This document shows positions 48,694-58,420 of a stretch of DNA of 64,000 nucleotides, one piece after another; position 1 is the first letter of the stretch; each line of letters begins with the position of its first letter. The notes under the pieces were generated by a model. The model saw only the letters and a list, made by a program, of their open reading frames with translations. It did not search any database and was not told the DNA's origin. Source of the DNA: Spirochaetales bacterium (GTDB taxonomy: Bacteria; Spirochaetota; Spirochaetia; JC444; Marispirochaetaceae); contig JAFGQL010000076.1 of NCBI GenBank assembly GCA_016935695.1, positions 1 to 64,000 of the forward strand, given 5' to 3'. Made by a program: the position numbers and the translations under genes.

Positions 48694-49605
48694 TTATGAA
48701 GACAGCTCCTTTGTAATTATGGGAGCAAGCTCCAGAATCTTTTCCTCGATCTCGTTGAACTGGCTGGAAATCCGCGCGTCTATTTCGCCGAAATCCGTCT
48801 CTATGATACAGCCTCCCCGGTCCACCCGGGAATCCTCCAAAACGGTTATCGAACGCACATTCTCTACCATCCGCATGAAATCCTTGATATGTTCGGTGGT
48901 CAGCTCCACGTCTTCCAGATTGACCCTGGCCACGACATCGCCCCGGGTCTTCAGCTTCCGCAGGGCCTGAATGACATTGTTGATCACCACATTTTTCTGG
49001 TTTTCCGAAATAACCTTTACGACTTTTTTTGCTATAAGCAGCACAAGATTAATAAGCTGGGTTTCCGACTGCTCAATGATCTCGTTACGCTTGTCAATGG
49101 CCGCGGCGATTATGGTATGAAGCTGGTGGACAAGACGTTCGACTTCGCCGCGCCCCGCATCAAACCCTTCCTCACGGCCGGTATCAAAACCTTCCTTGCG
49201 GGCCGTTTCACGTATCCCTTCCACTTCTTCACGGGCTCTGGCAACCATCTTCTCGGCCTCTTCCCTCGCCTCGGCGACAATACGGTCCCGTTCATCCTCG
49301 GCTTCCTGACGGATCTTCTGGCCTTCGTCGGTTTTCTGTTTCAGCTCTTCAAAGGCCTTGTCTTCCGCTTCCTGGACAATGCGCTGGGCTTCGCTTTTGG
49401 CCGCCTCGACCATTTCCATCTTTTCCGCTTCCCACCCTGCCTTGAAGGCTTCCGCTTCACGCCGGAGATCGTCTACCGTCGGGCCTTTATACTCCTCTAC
49501 AGGGGTGGTTTTCTTTGGCGGGACGTACTCCTTGAAAGGCGCATCGATGGCAACCGTTTTCGCGATATTTGTAATTTCCATCGGTCTGAACACATGCTTT
49601 GCCAT
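48694..49605 (-). CDS. fliH: Flagellar assembly protein FliH
   Basis: MAKHVFRPMEI...; Glu-rich coiled coil and VRSITVLEDSRVDRGGCIIETDFGEIDARISSQ C-terminus. Confidence 0.92.
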   Translation of the reverse strand: MAKHVFRPMEITNIAKTVAIDAPFKEYVPPKKTTPVEEYKGPTVDDLRREAEAFKAGWEAEKMEMVEAAKSEAQRIVQEAEDKAFEELKQKTDEGQKIRQEAEDERDRIVAEAREEAEKMVARAREEVEGIRETARKEGFDTGREEGFDAGRGEVERLVHQLHTIIAAAIDKRNEIIEQSETQLINLVLLIAKKVVKVISENQKNVVINNVIQALRKLKTRGDVVARVNLEDVELTTEHIKDFMRMVENVRSITVLEDSRVDRGGCIIETDFGEIDARISSQFNEIEEKILELAPIITKELSS

Positions 49606-49607
49606 GG

Positions 49608-50663
49608 CTATACCACCATTTCATCTTCGCCGGACCGGGCAACCACAATCTCGCCCTGGTCTTCGAGCTTACGGATAATTGATACGATTTTCTGCTGGGT
49701 TTCTTCCACGTCCTTAAGCCGCACAGGCCCCATGTATTCCATTTCTTCCTTGAGCATGGCGGCGGCGCGTTTGGACATATTCCGGAAAATCTTGTCCTGA
49801 ACCTCGGCTTCCACACCCCGGAGGGCCTTCGCCAGCTCTCCGGTATCCACTTCCCGCAGAACCTTTTGTATGGCTCTGTCGTCGAGAAGAACGATGTCTT
49901 CGAACACGAACATACGTTTCTTGATTTCTTCTGCCAGTTCCGGATCTTCTTCTTCCAGGCTTTCTATGATGGTCTTTTCTGTTGAACGGTCGACCATATT
50001 AAGGATCTCGACAATGTTTTCCACACCCCCGGCAGCAGTGTAGTCTTCCGAGCTCAAGGTGGACAGCTTCTTTTCCAAAACCCGCTCCACTTCGCGGAGT
50101 ATGTTCGGGTCTGTCCGGTCCATGGTCGCGATCCTCTTGGCCACATCGGACTGCTTCTCGTGAGGCAGAGACCCCAGAATAACCGATGAATTCTGGGGCT
50201 CAAGATAGGCAAGGATAAGGGCTATTGTCTGGGGATGCTCCTGCTGTATGAAGTTCATCAGATGTGCCGGATCGGTCCTGCGGATAAAATCAAAGGGGCG
50301 GACCTGTAATGAACTGGTGAGGCGGTTGATGATGTCAACAGCCTTCTGACTGCCTAAAGATTTTTCCAGAAGCTCCCGCGCGTAATCGATACCGCCGGTA
50401 GTGATGAAATCCTGGGCCATCATGAGCTCTTTGAATTCCATCAGTACCGAGTCACGGTCCTCGGAATCTATGTTGTCAAGCCGCGCGATCTCGAAGGTAA
50501 GGGCCTCGATCTCGTCTTCCCGCAGGTGCTTGAAAATTTCCGCGGAGATTTCCGATCCCAGGGTGACAAGGAATATTGCGGCCTTCTGGCGTCCGGACAG
50601 CTCCTTTTTTGTTTTTTTCTGGGTACTTCCGCCTGCGGCGGCCCCAGAGGGTTTCTTGGCCAT
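49608..50663 (-). CDS. fliG: Flagellar motor switch protein FliG
   Basis: LSGRQKAAIFLVTLGSEISAEIFKHL; FIQQEHPQTIALILAYL; MFVFEDIVLLDDRAIQKVLREVD. Confidence 0.97.
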   Translation of the reverse strand: MAKKPSGAAAGGSTQKKTKKELSGRQKAAIFLVTLGSEISAEIFKHLREDEIEALTFEIARLDNIDSEDRDSVLMEFKELMMAQDFITTGGIDYARELLEKSLGSQKAVDIINRLTSSLQVRPFDFIRRTDPAHLMNFIQQEHPQTIALILAYLEPQNSSVILGSLPHEKQSDVAKRIATMDRTDPNILREVERVLEKKLSTLSSEDYTAAGGVENIVEILNMVDRSTEKTIIESLEEEDPELAEEIKKRMFVFEDIVLLDDRAIQKVLREVDTGELAKALRGVEAEVQDKIFRNMSKRAAAMLKEEMEYMGPVRLKDVEETQQKIVSIIRKLEDQGEIVVARSGEDEMVV

Positions 50664-50666
50664 ACG

Positions 50667-52376
50667 TTACTCCTCCAACAGCCAGGTGCGGATAAGCTGG
50701 GCCACATCCTCGGGATGTTCCCGGGCCATGTTGATGGCATTCTCCTGCATATCCATCCGGGCGCGCTCTTCCACCGACATCTGAACGTCCAGTCCTTCCT
50801 CTTCGGCGCTGCGCAGCGCCGCCTCCCGCATTGCCTGATGCTGCCTGGACAGTTCCTCTTCCCGCAGCCGTCTGCGCCGTTCAAGTTCACGGCTGATGAG
50901 CCTGAACACAATAAGGGCCACAATGACGATTGCAAGTCCTATCATACTATAAATAATAGTCTGCTGCAGCCGGAGGCGTTTACGGTATTCTTCGTCTTCC
51001 TTTGCAAACTGGCTGGAGCGGTCAAACTGCAGGTGCTCCACCGTAACGCTGTCGCCGCGGCGTTCACTGTAACCGATGGCATCGCGCACCAGGTTGCGGG
51101 CTTTCGTCAGGTCTTCGTCAGACACAGGAGTATACGTTCTGTTTATGCTCCCGGTTTCATCGAGACTGATGGTTCCCTTGTCGGTATACTGGCGGGTCCA
51201 CACACCGTCAATTGCAACGGAAATGGTCTGTCGTATGATTTCCCAGGGAGTCTTCTCTTCAAAAATTTCCCTTTTGTTGATTTCCTCATTCTGGGTCACC
51301 GAGTTATTGTTGTACTCACCGTACAGGCCATCGGCATCCTTGTATGCCGGAGGGACCTGTCCCTCCACTCCAGGAGGCCCCTCGGGATTAAACCCCGTGC
51401 CTTTCCAGTTTTCATCGATCGTCTCTTTTGACCTGGTAACCGAAGGGATAACCTCAAGTTCGGAATAGGGAGTTCTGGGATCATCGGGAACAAGAGTAAT
51501 GGGATAGTACTCGTCTGTGTTGACGACCTTCTTGCCCAGATCAAGGTTGATATCCACTTTAAGAACCCGTACCCGGTCGGCTCCGAAAATCTGCATAAGC
51601 GCTTTCTGGATTTCCTCACGGTACCGGTTTTCCAGGGTGCTTTTTTCTTTGAGCTGACGCTTGGTGAGTTCCAGACGGTCAAAGTCAGCAAGGTCCTCGA
51701 AATCGTTAAGCTGGATCATGCGGTGGTCGGTAATGACTATATTCTCGTCTGCCAGACCCTCGACGGCGAATTTCACCAGTTTTACGATTCCTTCGATCTT
51801 TTTCCTGTTGGTGCTCACATCGGAACCGGGGGTTGGCGTAAGAATGACCGACGCGGTCACCGGTTTCTGGTCCTCTGAAAACAATTCCTTTTCGGGAAGC
51901 ACAAGAGTAACCTGGGCACGGTCAATATCTTCCAAAGCTTCTATGTGCTGTTCCAGACTTCGAGTAATTGCCTGCCTCAGGTTGACGTTCCTCTCGAAGT
52001 CGGTGACCGTCCAGCGGTCAAGGTTGAACACGTCCCAGGGCGAGGCTGTATCGGGAATAAGGTCCTCCCGCATGAGTACCGCCACCATCCGCTGGGCGGT
52101 CCGCTGATCGCGGACATAGACCCTGCCGTCGACGGAGACAGTATGTTCCACGCCTTCTTCATCCAGACGGTACGAGATTTTATTCAATGTCTCCGGATCG
52201 GTAATCGGCGAAGTGATAAGACTCACCATACCTGGACTCGCGTTAAGGGCGAACAGGAGCACCACAGCCCCCACCGCGCCGATAATAACCGCGAAAAGAA
52301 TGAGCTTCTGAAGAAGGCTCCACTTCCCCCAAAGCTCCTTTATGCGGTTTAGTATTTTCTGAAGCCACTCGTTCAT
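50667..52376 (-). CDS. fliF: Flagellar MS-ring protein FliF
   Basis: RAQVTLVLPEKELFSEDQKPVTASVILTPTPGSDVS; start set at MNEWLQKILNRIKELW. Confidence 0.97.
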   Translation of the reverse strand: MNEWLQKILNRIKELWGKWSLLQKLILFAVIIGAVGAVVLLFALNASPGMVSLITSPITDPETLNKISYRLDEEGVEHTVSVDGRVYVRDQRTAQRMVAVLMREDLIPDTASPWDVFNLDRWTVTDFERNVNLRQAITRSLEQHIEALEDIDRAQVTLVLPEKELFSEDQKPVTASVILTPTPGSDVSTNRKKIEGIVKLVKFAVEGLADENIVITDHRMIQLNDFEDLADFDRLELTKRQLKEKSTLENRYREEIQKALMQIFGADRVRVLKVDINLDLGKKVVNTDEYYPITLVPDDPRTPYSELEVIPSVTRSKETIDENWKGTGFNPEGPPGVEGQVPPAYKDADGLYGEYNNNSVTQNEEINKREIFEEKTPWEIIRQTISVAIDGVWTRQYTDKGTISLDETGSINRTYTPVSDEDLTKARNLVRDAIGYSERRGDSVTVEHLQFDRSSQFAKEDEEYRKRLRLQQTIIYSMIGLAIVIVALIVFRLISRELERRRRLREEELSRQHQAMREAALRSAEEEGLDVQMSVEERARMDMQENAINMAREHPEDVAQLIRTWLLEE

Positions 52377-52437
52377 GTTCCCTCCCCTTGGCATGAACTT
52401 TCGGCTGTGGATGCTTATTTACGTACTAAACAAGCTC

Positions 52438-52773
52438 CTACCGTAAGTTAATTATTTCACGATACGCCTTGAGAGCGTTATCGACAACCGACTTGGTAAT
52501 CTGCAGGGCCATATTCGCCTTTCCCATTGCAATCGTGACATCGTGGGCATCGACGCTGTCGGGATCCAGCAACATCTGCTGGTTTAAGCGTAGACTTTCC
52601 TGCTGCAGGTCATTCACCCCGTGAAGGGCCTCGGACATTGCGGCTGCAAAACCTCCGTCCTTTTCTTCGGAAGGCTGGTTTTTTGTAAGACGCCCGGTCA
52701 GATGGGTGTCATTGGTTCTGTCTAGCTGCACCACATGGCCGTGTGCCTGTCCAGGATTAAATATGCCGTTCAT
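52438..52773 (-). CDS. fliE: Flagellar hook-basal body complex protein FliE
   Basis: SVDAHDVTIAMGKANMALQITKSVVDNALKAYREIINLR. Confidence 0.93.
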   Translation of the reverse strand: MNGIFNPGQAHGHVVQLDRTNDTHLTGRLTKNQPSEEKDGGFAAAMSEALHGVNDLQQESLRLNQQMLLDPDSVDAHDVTIAMGKANMALQITKSVVDNALKAYREIINLR

Positions 52774-52807
52774 TGTACGCAACCCTCCTTATAGTCTGGT
52801 CTCATCA

Positions 52808-53266
52808 TCATCTGCCAATTTCCAGGGCTTTCATAAACATGCTTTTCGATCCGTTTACCAACGCAACGTTGGCCTCGTAGGACCGGCTGGCACTTATCAT
52901 GTCCACCATTTCCTGTACTACATTTACATTGGGCATTTCCACGTATCCGGCTTTCGGCCCGGCCTTGATGGCATCCGGATGGGTGGGATCGTAAACCAGG
53001 CGAATGTCGGTGTCATAGTCTTTGACCACTTCTGCCACCCGTACCCCGTCGCCTATGCCATTATCCAGGCGTTTCGGCAGGAACGGTGTCTTAAAGTACG
53101 GCTCCTGCACCCGGGGCCGGAAAATCGTGCGAGAACGCCTGAAAACCTTCCCGTCGGTAGTCCTGGTGGTCTCGGCGTTGGCGATATTGTCTGCGATGAC
53201 ATCCAGACGCATGCGCTGGGCGGTCATACCCGATGATGCTATGTTAATGCTTGAAAATAATCCCAT
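52808..53266 (-). CDS. flgC: Flagellar rod protein FlgC
   Basis: MGLFSSINIASSGMTAQRMRLDVIADNIANAETTRT; C-terminal VVQEMVDMISASRSYEANVALVN. Confidence 0.97.
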   Translation of the reverse strand: MGLFSSINIASSGMTAQRMRLDVIADNIANAETTRTTDGKVFRRSRTIFRPRVQEPYFKTPFLPKRLDNGIGDGVRVAEVVKDYDTDIRLVYDPTHPDAIKAGPKAGYVEMPNVNVVQEMVDMISASRSYEANVALVNGSKSMFMKALEIGR

Positions 53267-53272
53267 ATCCTA

Positions 53273-53689
53273 TTACCTCAATACCGTTGAAATCTGGGTG
53301 AACTGGTTGGCGACTGAACGCACCATAATCTCGTAGCGCATCTGATTCTCGAGTTCGAGCATCATTTCCTCTTCTATGTCTACATTATTCCCGTTGTTGT
53401 CGCTGGTGGTCAGATAGTCGAGGATCTTCTTGGGCTTCACCGTCCGGTAATCGATACTCCGGTCAAAGGCGATATGCTTCTCATTGGTCAAGGCCGCCTC
53501 GAAACGTCCCTTCTCCTCGGAATCAAGGGCCTTCTTCAGCTCGGATTCGAAGTTGATCGTGCTCCGCTTGAAATTCGGGGTATCGGCGTTCGCGAGATTA
53601 TTAGCGATGACACTCCTTCTGAGCATGGTCACATCCATGTTCCGGTGGAGCAAATCAAGTGTTTTGCCAAAACTGTTGCCTTCAAACAT
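53273..53689 (-). CDS. flgB: Flagellar rod protein FlgB
   Basis: MFEGNSFGKTLDLLHRNMDVTMLRRSVIANNLANADTPNFKRS; start set within longer ORF. Confidence 0.96.
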   Translation of the reverse strand: MFEGNSFGKTLDLLHRNMDVTMLRRSVIANNLANADTPNFKRSTINFESELKKALDSEEKGRFEAALTNEKHIAFDRSIDYRTVKPKKILDYLTTSDNNGNNVDIEEEMMLELENQMRYEIMVRSVANQFTQISTVLR

Positions 53690-53713
53690 CGTTCTGTTAC
53701 CTCTTACCTCAAA

Positions 53714-53741
53714 TTTTCGGGCCCTTTGCCATGCCCCTTTA
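53714..53741 (-). promoter_or_regulatory. Candidate sigma28-like promoter upstream of flgB (TAAA-N16-CCCGAAAA)
   Basis: TAAA at 53738-53741 and CCCGAAAA at 53714-53721 on minus strand, 6/8 match to GCCGATAA; 24 nt upstream of the flgB ATG. Confidence 0.3.
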
Positions 53742-53784
53742 CCTTTTTCTGTCACTCCGGAGCCGGCACGCCCGTAAGCCCGGG

Positions 53785-55173
53785 CTACAATATGTACCTG
53801 CTCAAATCCTGGTCCTTGACAATTTCACCAAGGCGCTCGTCCACATACTCAGGGGTTATCACGATTTTCTGCCCCCGGATTTCCGGCGCGTTGAAGGAAA
53901 CCTCCTCAAGAAGATTTTCCAGGATAGTGTGCAGCCGCCGCGCACCGATATTCTCGGATTTCTGATTCACCTCGGCTGCAATTTCGCTCAAGCGTTTTGT
54001 GGCCTCCTCGGTAAACTCAAGACTCACGTCTTCCACCCCTAACAGGGCAGTGTACTGGAAAGTCAGGGCATTCTGCGGCTGGGTCAGAATCCGCTGAAAA
54101 TCCTCGGCCGTAAGGTCCGTCAATTCCACTCTAAGGGGGAAACGGCCCTGAAGTTCAGGAATAAGGTCCGAGGGCTTTGAAATATGAAAAGCGCCGGCGG
54201 CAATGAACAGGATATGCGAGGTGTCGACAATGCCGTATTTCGTGTTTACCTTGCTGCCTTCCACAATAGGCAGGATGTCTCTCTGCACCCCTTCTCTGCT
54301 CACATCCTGGGAATGCCCGCTGCGCGCAGCAACCTTGTCGATCTCATCAATAAAAATGATCCCCATTTCCTCGACCCGTTCCCGCGCAATTTCCGTCACA
54401 CGGTCTGAGTCAATGAGCTTGTCCATTTCTTCCGCCATAATGATCTGTCGGGCAGCTTTCACCGTCGTGGTCTTTTTCTTTTTTTTGCTGCCGAAAATAT
54501 TCCCTATCCCTCCGATATTTCCAAGATTCAGGTCCATTTCTTCAAAGTTTGAACCGGCGAATACCTCGATGGTGGGCATACCCGGTTTCGAGACCGAAAC
54601 CTCAACCAGCTTGTCTTCAAGTTTTCCGTCCTTGAGCATGGCGCGGAATTTCTCCCTGGTCGGATTTTCTGCCGGCTCATCCACCGATTCAAGAAGCGGT
54701 ATACCGTCATCTACGGGATGGGGTTTCACCCCTTCCTTTTTCTTAAGACCCGGAAGAAGGATGTCCAAAAGGGTTTCCTCTGTCCTCCGTTCCGCCTCTT
54801 CCTTGACTCCCTCCTGGAGTTCCGACTTCACCATGGACATGGCCACGCTCATCAGGTCCCTCACCATGGATTCAACATCCCGTCCGACATACCCGACCTC
54901 GGTGTACTTGGTGGCCTCTACTTTGATAAACGGCGCGCCGCACAGTTTTGACAACCTCCTGGCTATCTCGGTCTTTCCTACCCCTGTCGGCCCGATCATT
55001 ATAATGTTTTTAGGCGCAATTTCTTCGCGGAGATCCTCTGGCAATTGTTTTCTGCGCATGCGGTTCCGCAGGGCGATCGCCACAATTCGTTTCGCTCTGT
55101 CCTGGCCGATTATGTATTTATCAAGCTCCCTCACTATTTCCAAAGGAGTCATTGTATCTAGATTACGTTCCAT
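53785..55173 (-). CDS. hslU: ATP-dependent protease ATPase subunit HslU
   Basis: IMIGPTGVGKTEIARRLSKL; IIFIDEIDKVAARSG; C-terminal LGEIVKDQDLSRYIL. Confidence 0.97.
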   Translation of the reverse strand: MERNLDTMTPLEIVRELDKYIIGQDRAKRIVAIALRNRMRRKQLPEDLREEIAPKNIIMIGPTGVGKTEIARRLSKLCGAPFIKVEATKYTEVGYVGRDVESMVRDLMSVAMSMVKSELQEGVKEEAERRTEETLLDILLPGLKKKEGVKPHPVDDGIPLLESVDEPAENPTREKFRAMLKDGKLEDKLVEVSVSKPGMPTIEVFAGSNFEEMDLNLGNIGGIGNIFGSKKKKKTTTVKAARQIIMAEEMDKLIDSDRVTEIARERVEEMGIIFIDEIDKVAARSGHSQDVSREGVQRDILPIVEGSKVNTKYGIVDTSHILFIAAGAFHISKPSDLIPELQGRFPLRVELTDLTAEDFQRILTQPQNALTFQYTALLGVEDVSLEFTEEATKRLSEIAAEVNQKSENIGARRLHTILENLLEEVSFNAPEIRGQKIVITPEYVDERLGEIVKDQDLSRYIL

Positions 55174-55215
55174 TCCTCATCACCTTTATAAGTTTTTCTA
55201 TTCCCTTCATCTTCT

Positions 55216-55752
55216 TCATAATTCTTCCAGAATTATGGACTCATTCGTGTAAATGCAGATCCGTGCCGCGATCTTGAGGGAACGAAAGGCAATATCCTTC
55301 GCACTCAAGCTTCCTTCATCCATATACGCCAAGGCACTTGCATAGGCAAAATTCCCGCCGGAACCGATGGCTATCACCCCTTCTTCCGGTTCTACCACGT
55401 CCCCGGTACCGGAAATAAGCAGACTTTTATTCCTGTCCGCCACCAGCAGCATCGCTTCCAGACGGCGGAGCATTTTATCCATACGCCAGTCTTTTGCCAG
55501 TTCAACTGCCGCCCGGGTGATATCCCCTTTGAACTCCTTCAATTTTCCTTCGAATTTTTCAAAAAGGGTAAAGGCATCTGCGGTGGCTCCCGCGAACCCC
55601 ACCAGTACCTGTTCATCGTATAAACGCCGGACCTTCCTGGCGTTTCCTTTCATGACTGTATTTCCGAATGTAACCTGCCCGTCACCGGCCATGGCGACCT
55701 GGCCGTCTTTTCGAACAGCAATAATTGTCGTGCCGTGTAATGTCATATCCAT
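55216..55752 (-). CDS. hslV: ATP-dependent protease peptidase subunit HslV
   Basis: [39 protein letters not shown]. Confidence 0.97.
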   Translation of the reverse strand: MDMTLHGTTIIAVRKDGQVAMAGDGQVTFGNTVMKGNARKVRRLYDEQVLVGFAGATADAFTLFEKFEGKLKEFKGDITRAAVELAKDWRMDKMLRRLEAMLLVADRNKSLLISGTGDVVEPEEGVIAIGSGGNFAYASALAYMDEGSLSAKDIAFRSLKIAARICIYTNESIILEEL

Positions 55753-55804
55753 AAAAACTGCTCCTGTTCCCTTTTCGGTGGCCTCATCAGCAAAACCCTT
55801 TCAT

Positions 55805-56695
55805 TTATTTCCTGCGGCTGTGGGGATGGGCCGATTCGTACACACCCCGCAGGCGATCAAGATTCCCGTGGGTATACACCCCGGTAGTCGAAATCGACGA
55901 ATGCCCCAGCATCTCCTGGACGATGCGAATATCGGCTCCTTCTTCCACCAGATGAGTCGCGAAGGTATGCCTGAAAGTGTGGGGACTGACGTTCTTCTGC
56001 ATCCCGATCTTTTTTGAATATTCGTCGATGATATACCGTATGCCCCTGTTTGATAAAGGGCGCCCGGATTGGGACACAAACACAAAGGAATGATTGCCTT
56101 TTACCAGCAGATCACGGCGGGGCAGATATTCCCTCAAATGGGCCTGGACTTCCTTTCCCAAAAACACAATACGCTCCTTGTCGCCTTTACCAAGCACCCG
56201 GCTGGTACCTCTGGACAGGTTCATTGCGTCGAGGGTCAGACCGGACACCTCGCTTACCCTGCAGCCGGTCGAATAAAAGAAACCCAGTAGAGCGCGGTCG
56301 CGCGCCGCGACAAGCCCGTCTCCTTCGATATCCAGATAATCGGACAGTTCCCTGGGAAACAGATAATTCGGCAGTCTGCGCGGAATTTTCAATGCCTTCA
56401 CCAGATCAAACGGATTATGATCAATAACCTGGTCCCGGTACAGGTGATGATAGAAACCGCGCACACAGGAAAAAATCCTGTTAATCGTACTTTCCTTGAG
56501 GCTTTCCCGCGAAAGGGAAGTAAGAAAACCGCGCACCTGCTTCAAGTCCGGTACAAATCCGCACTCAGCCGATTTCGCGTAATCCACATACCGGCTCAAA
56601 TCCGCACGGTAGTTCCGTATGGTCTCGGGGCTCATGTTTTTAATCGCCTCGAGATACGTGAGATAGGCTTGAATTCTTTCTTCAAGTTCATTCAT
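55805..56695 (-). CDS. Tyrosine recombinase, XerC/XerD family (copy A)
   Basis: Catalytic set: TGCRVSEV (R), KGDKER (K), HTFRHTFATHL (HxxR), LGHSSISTTGVYTH (H,Y). Confidence 0.93.
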   Translation of the reverse strand: MNELEERIQAYLTYLEAIKNMSPETIRNYRADLSRYVDYAKSAECGFVPDLKQVRGFLTSLSRESLKESTINRIFSCVRGFYHHLYRDQVIDHNPFDLVKALKIPRRLPNYLFPRELSDYLDIEGDGLVAARDRALLGFFYSTGCRVSEVSGLTLDAMNLSRGTSRVLGKGDKERIVFLGKEVQAHLREYLPRRDLLVKGNHSFVFVSQSGRPLSNRGIRYIIDEYSKKIGMQKNVSPHTFRHTFATHLVEEGADIRIVQEMLGHSSISTTGVYTHGNLDRLRGVYESAHPHSRRK

Positions 56696-56697
56696 GT

Positions 56698-57660
56698 TCA
56701 GGCAGCCTCTTCTACACACAGATCATCCTTAAGACGGTCCATCAGGGTTTTTGGATAGGAAACCGTTGCGGCAGATGGAAGGCCTATGGCGTCAAGGAGT
56801 TCCCGCGCCGACCTCACATAAGATGCGCCGTCCTTCAGGTAAGAAAACGCGCCGGTACCAACAGCGCTTTCTACCCCTGCCGCGTGAAAAAACAGCTCCC
56901 GGTTGTAGTCGATACAGAAATCCGCGGTAATGAGAGAGCCGCTCTTCTTTGGCGCTTCGATCACAAGCACAGCTCGGGAAAGACCGGTAATGATGCGGTT
57001 GCGCTCGGGAAACCGGTATTTTGCCGGCGGGGTCCCCGGCGGATATTCACTGACCAATGCTCCGGCCTTCTCGACAATGCCCGATATGAGCCTGCGCCCG
57101 CTGGCGGGGAAAATCCGGTCTATACCTGAGCCCAATACCGCGACAGTCTTTCCTCCCGAAGCCACTGCCCCGCGGTGAGCACATTGGTCCACTCCGCAGG
57201 CGAGACCCGATACTACCGTGCAGCCATTAAGACAAAGCTCCTTTGCACTAGCCGATGCGGCTTCCCTTGCAAGTCCCGACGGATACCTGGTGCCCACGAC
57301 ACCGATGCAGTTGTCAGACAAGGAAGCAGTATTTCCCATTACATACAGCAGAAAAGGCGGGTCATGTATTTCCGCAAGTAAAGAGGGACAGGTCCCTGTT
57401 TCTGTCGAAAGGACATGGATACCCTTCTTCGACAGGAATGCCTGATCGTTACAGGCTTTACGGCACAGGTCCTCTGCCGAGCTCCGGCCCAGGGCCTCCA
57501 AAGCCGACCGCCCCCTGTTTGAATCAAGGCATGATAACAAAAGGGATGGTGTGGCGCAGAGACGGAGAAACCCTTCCTCGCTTCCGGACAACGACGCGAT
57601 CCTCGATTTGGTACGGGCGGATATGTTCGGAATGCGGTTAATGGCCAGAAGGTGTATCAC
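56698..57660 (-). CDS. dprA: DNA processing protein DprA/Smf
   Basis: VVGTRYPSGLAREAASASAKELCLNGCTVVSGLACGVDQCAHRGAVASGGKTVAVLGSGIDRIFP. Confidence 0.96.
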   Translation of the reverse strand: MIHLLAINRIPNISARTKSRIASLSGSEEGFLRLCATPSLLLSCLDSNRGRSALEALGRSSAEDLCRKACNDQAFLSKKGIHVLSTETGTCPSLLAEIHDPPFLLYVMGNTASLSDNCIGVVGTRYPSGLAREAASASAKELCLNGCTVVSGLACGVDQCAHRGAVASGGKTVAVLGSGIDRIFPASGRRLISGIVEKAGALVSEYPPGTPPAKYRFPERNRIITGLSRAVLVIEAPKKSGSLITADFCIDYNRELFFHAAGVESAVGTGAFSYLKDGASYVRSARELLDAIGLPSAATVSYPKTLMDRLKDDLCVEEAA

Positions 57661-58403
57661 GCGCCGCCTCCCATAAGTATTTCTATATTTCGGCGGGCTT
57701 CAATCTGCTCCTCCGGATCTTTGGCGTTATCGACTATCCAGCGGTAATCATCAATGGCATCCTCGGTTCTTCCCGCCGTTGCATAAGCCGCGGCCCGAAC
57801 AAAATGCCCTTTGACACTCGACGGTCTGATTTCCAGATACCGTTGTATATAGTCGAATCCGTCACCGGGTCTGTTCAATTCATACAGATACAGAACCGCG
57901 AGACCGTACATGCTGTCCTCGAACCCCGGACTGATTCTTATGGAGTGGAGGTAATACTCCTCTGCCCTGATGTAATACGCCTGCCGTTCAGGAGTCTGTC
58001 CGGCAGCCTTACCCAAATGCGCCGCGCACAGGGCTGCGTAATACGGAAGGGAGGGACTCTCACCATGGATTTCCATTGCCTTTATAAAGTTTTCCAGGGC
58101 GGGCCTGAAATTACCGCCGTCAAAAAAATCAACAGCCGCCATTTTATAAAAGGTACCAAGCTCCCGCTCAAGGTCTACATAGGTACGCACCTCTTCCTCG
58201 ACAGCTCGTATTTCGTTTTTAAGCTCCCGTATCCGCTCCTCGGGAACCACTGGGCTTCCATCGGCGGATTCCAGCTTTAAAAGCCGTTCCAGGTAATTCT
58301 TACGGGGACTGTCACACCCACAGACAAGGAGAATACAGAAAAGGGAGAGACCTATGCACACGGCCTTTCGGGTTTTGTATATGGTAATGTCTGTATTTCT
58401 CAT
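57657..58403 (-). CDS. TPR-repeat lipoprotein
   Basis: Lipobox LFCILLVCGC; tandem helical repeats ending in TEDAIDDYRWIVDNAKDPEEQIEARRNIEIL. Confidence 0.8.
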   Translation of the reverse strand: MRNTDITIYKTRKAVCIGLSLFCILLVCGCDSPRKNYLERLLKLESADGSPVVPEERIRELKNEIRAVEEEVRTYVDLERELGTFYKMAAVDFFDGGNFRPALENFIKAMEIHGESPSLPYYAALCAAHLGKAAGQTPERQAYYIRAEEYYLHSIRISPGFEDSMYGLAVLYLYELNRPGDGFDYIQRYLEIRPSSVKGHFVRAAAYATAGRTEDAIDDYRWIVDNAKDPEEQIEARRNIEILMGGGA

Positions 58404-58420
58404 CTCCTGCCTCCTTATCC

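Noticed and set aside
54203-55252. 349-aa plus-strand ORF
   Set aside because: Antisense to hslU; Ser/Arg/Phe-rich translation typical of the reverse complement of a real gene.
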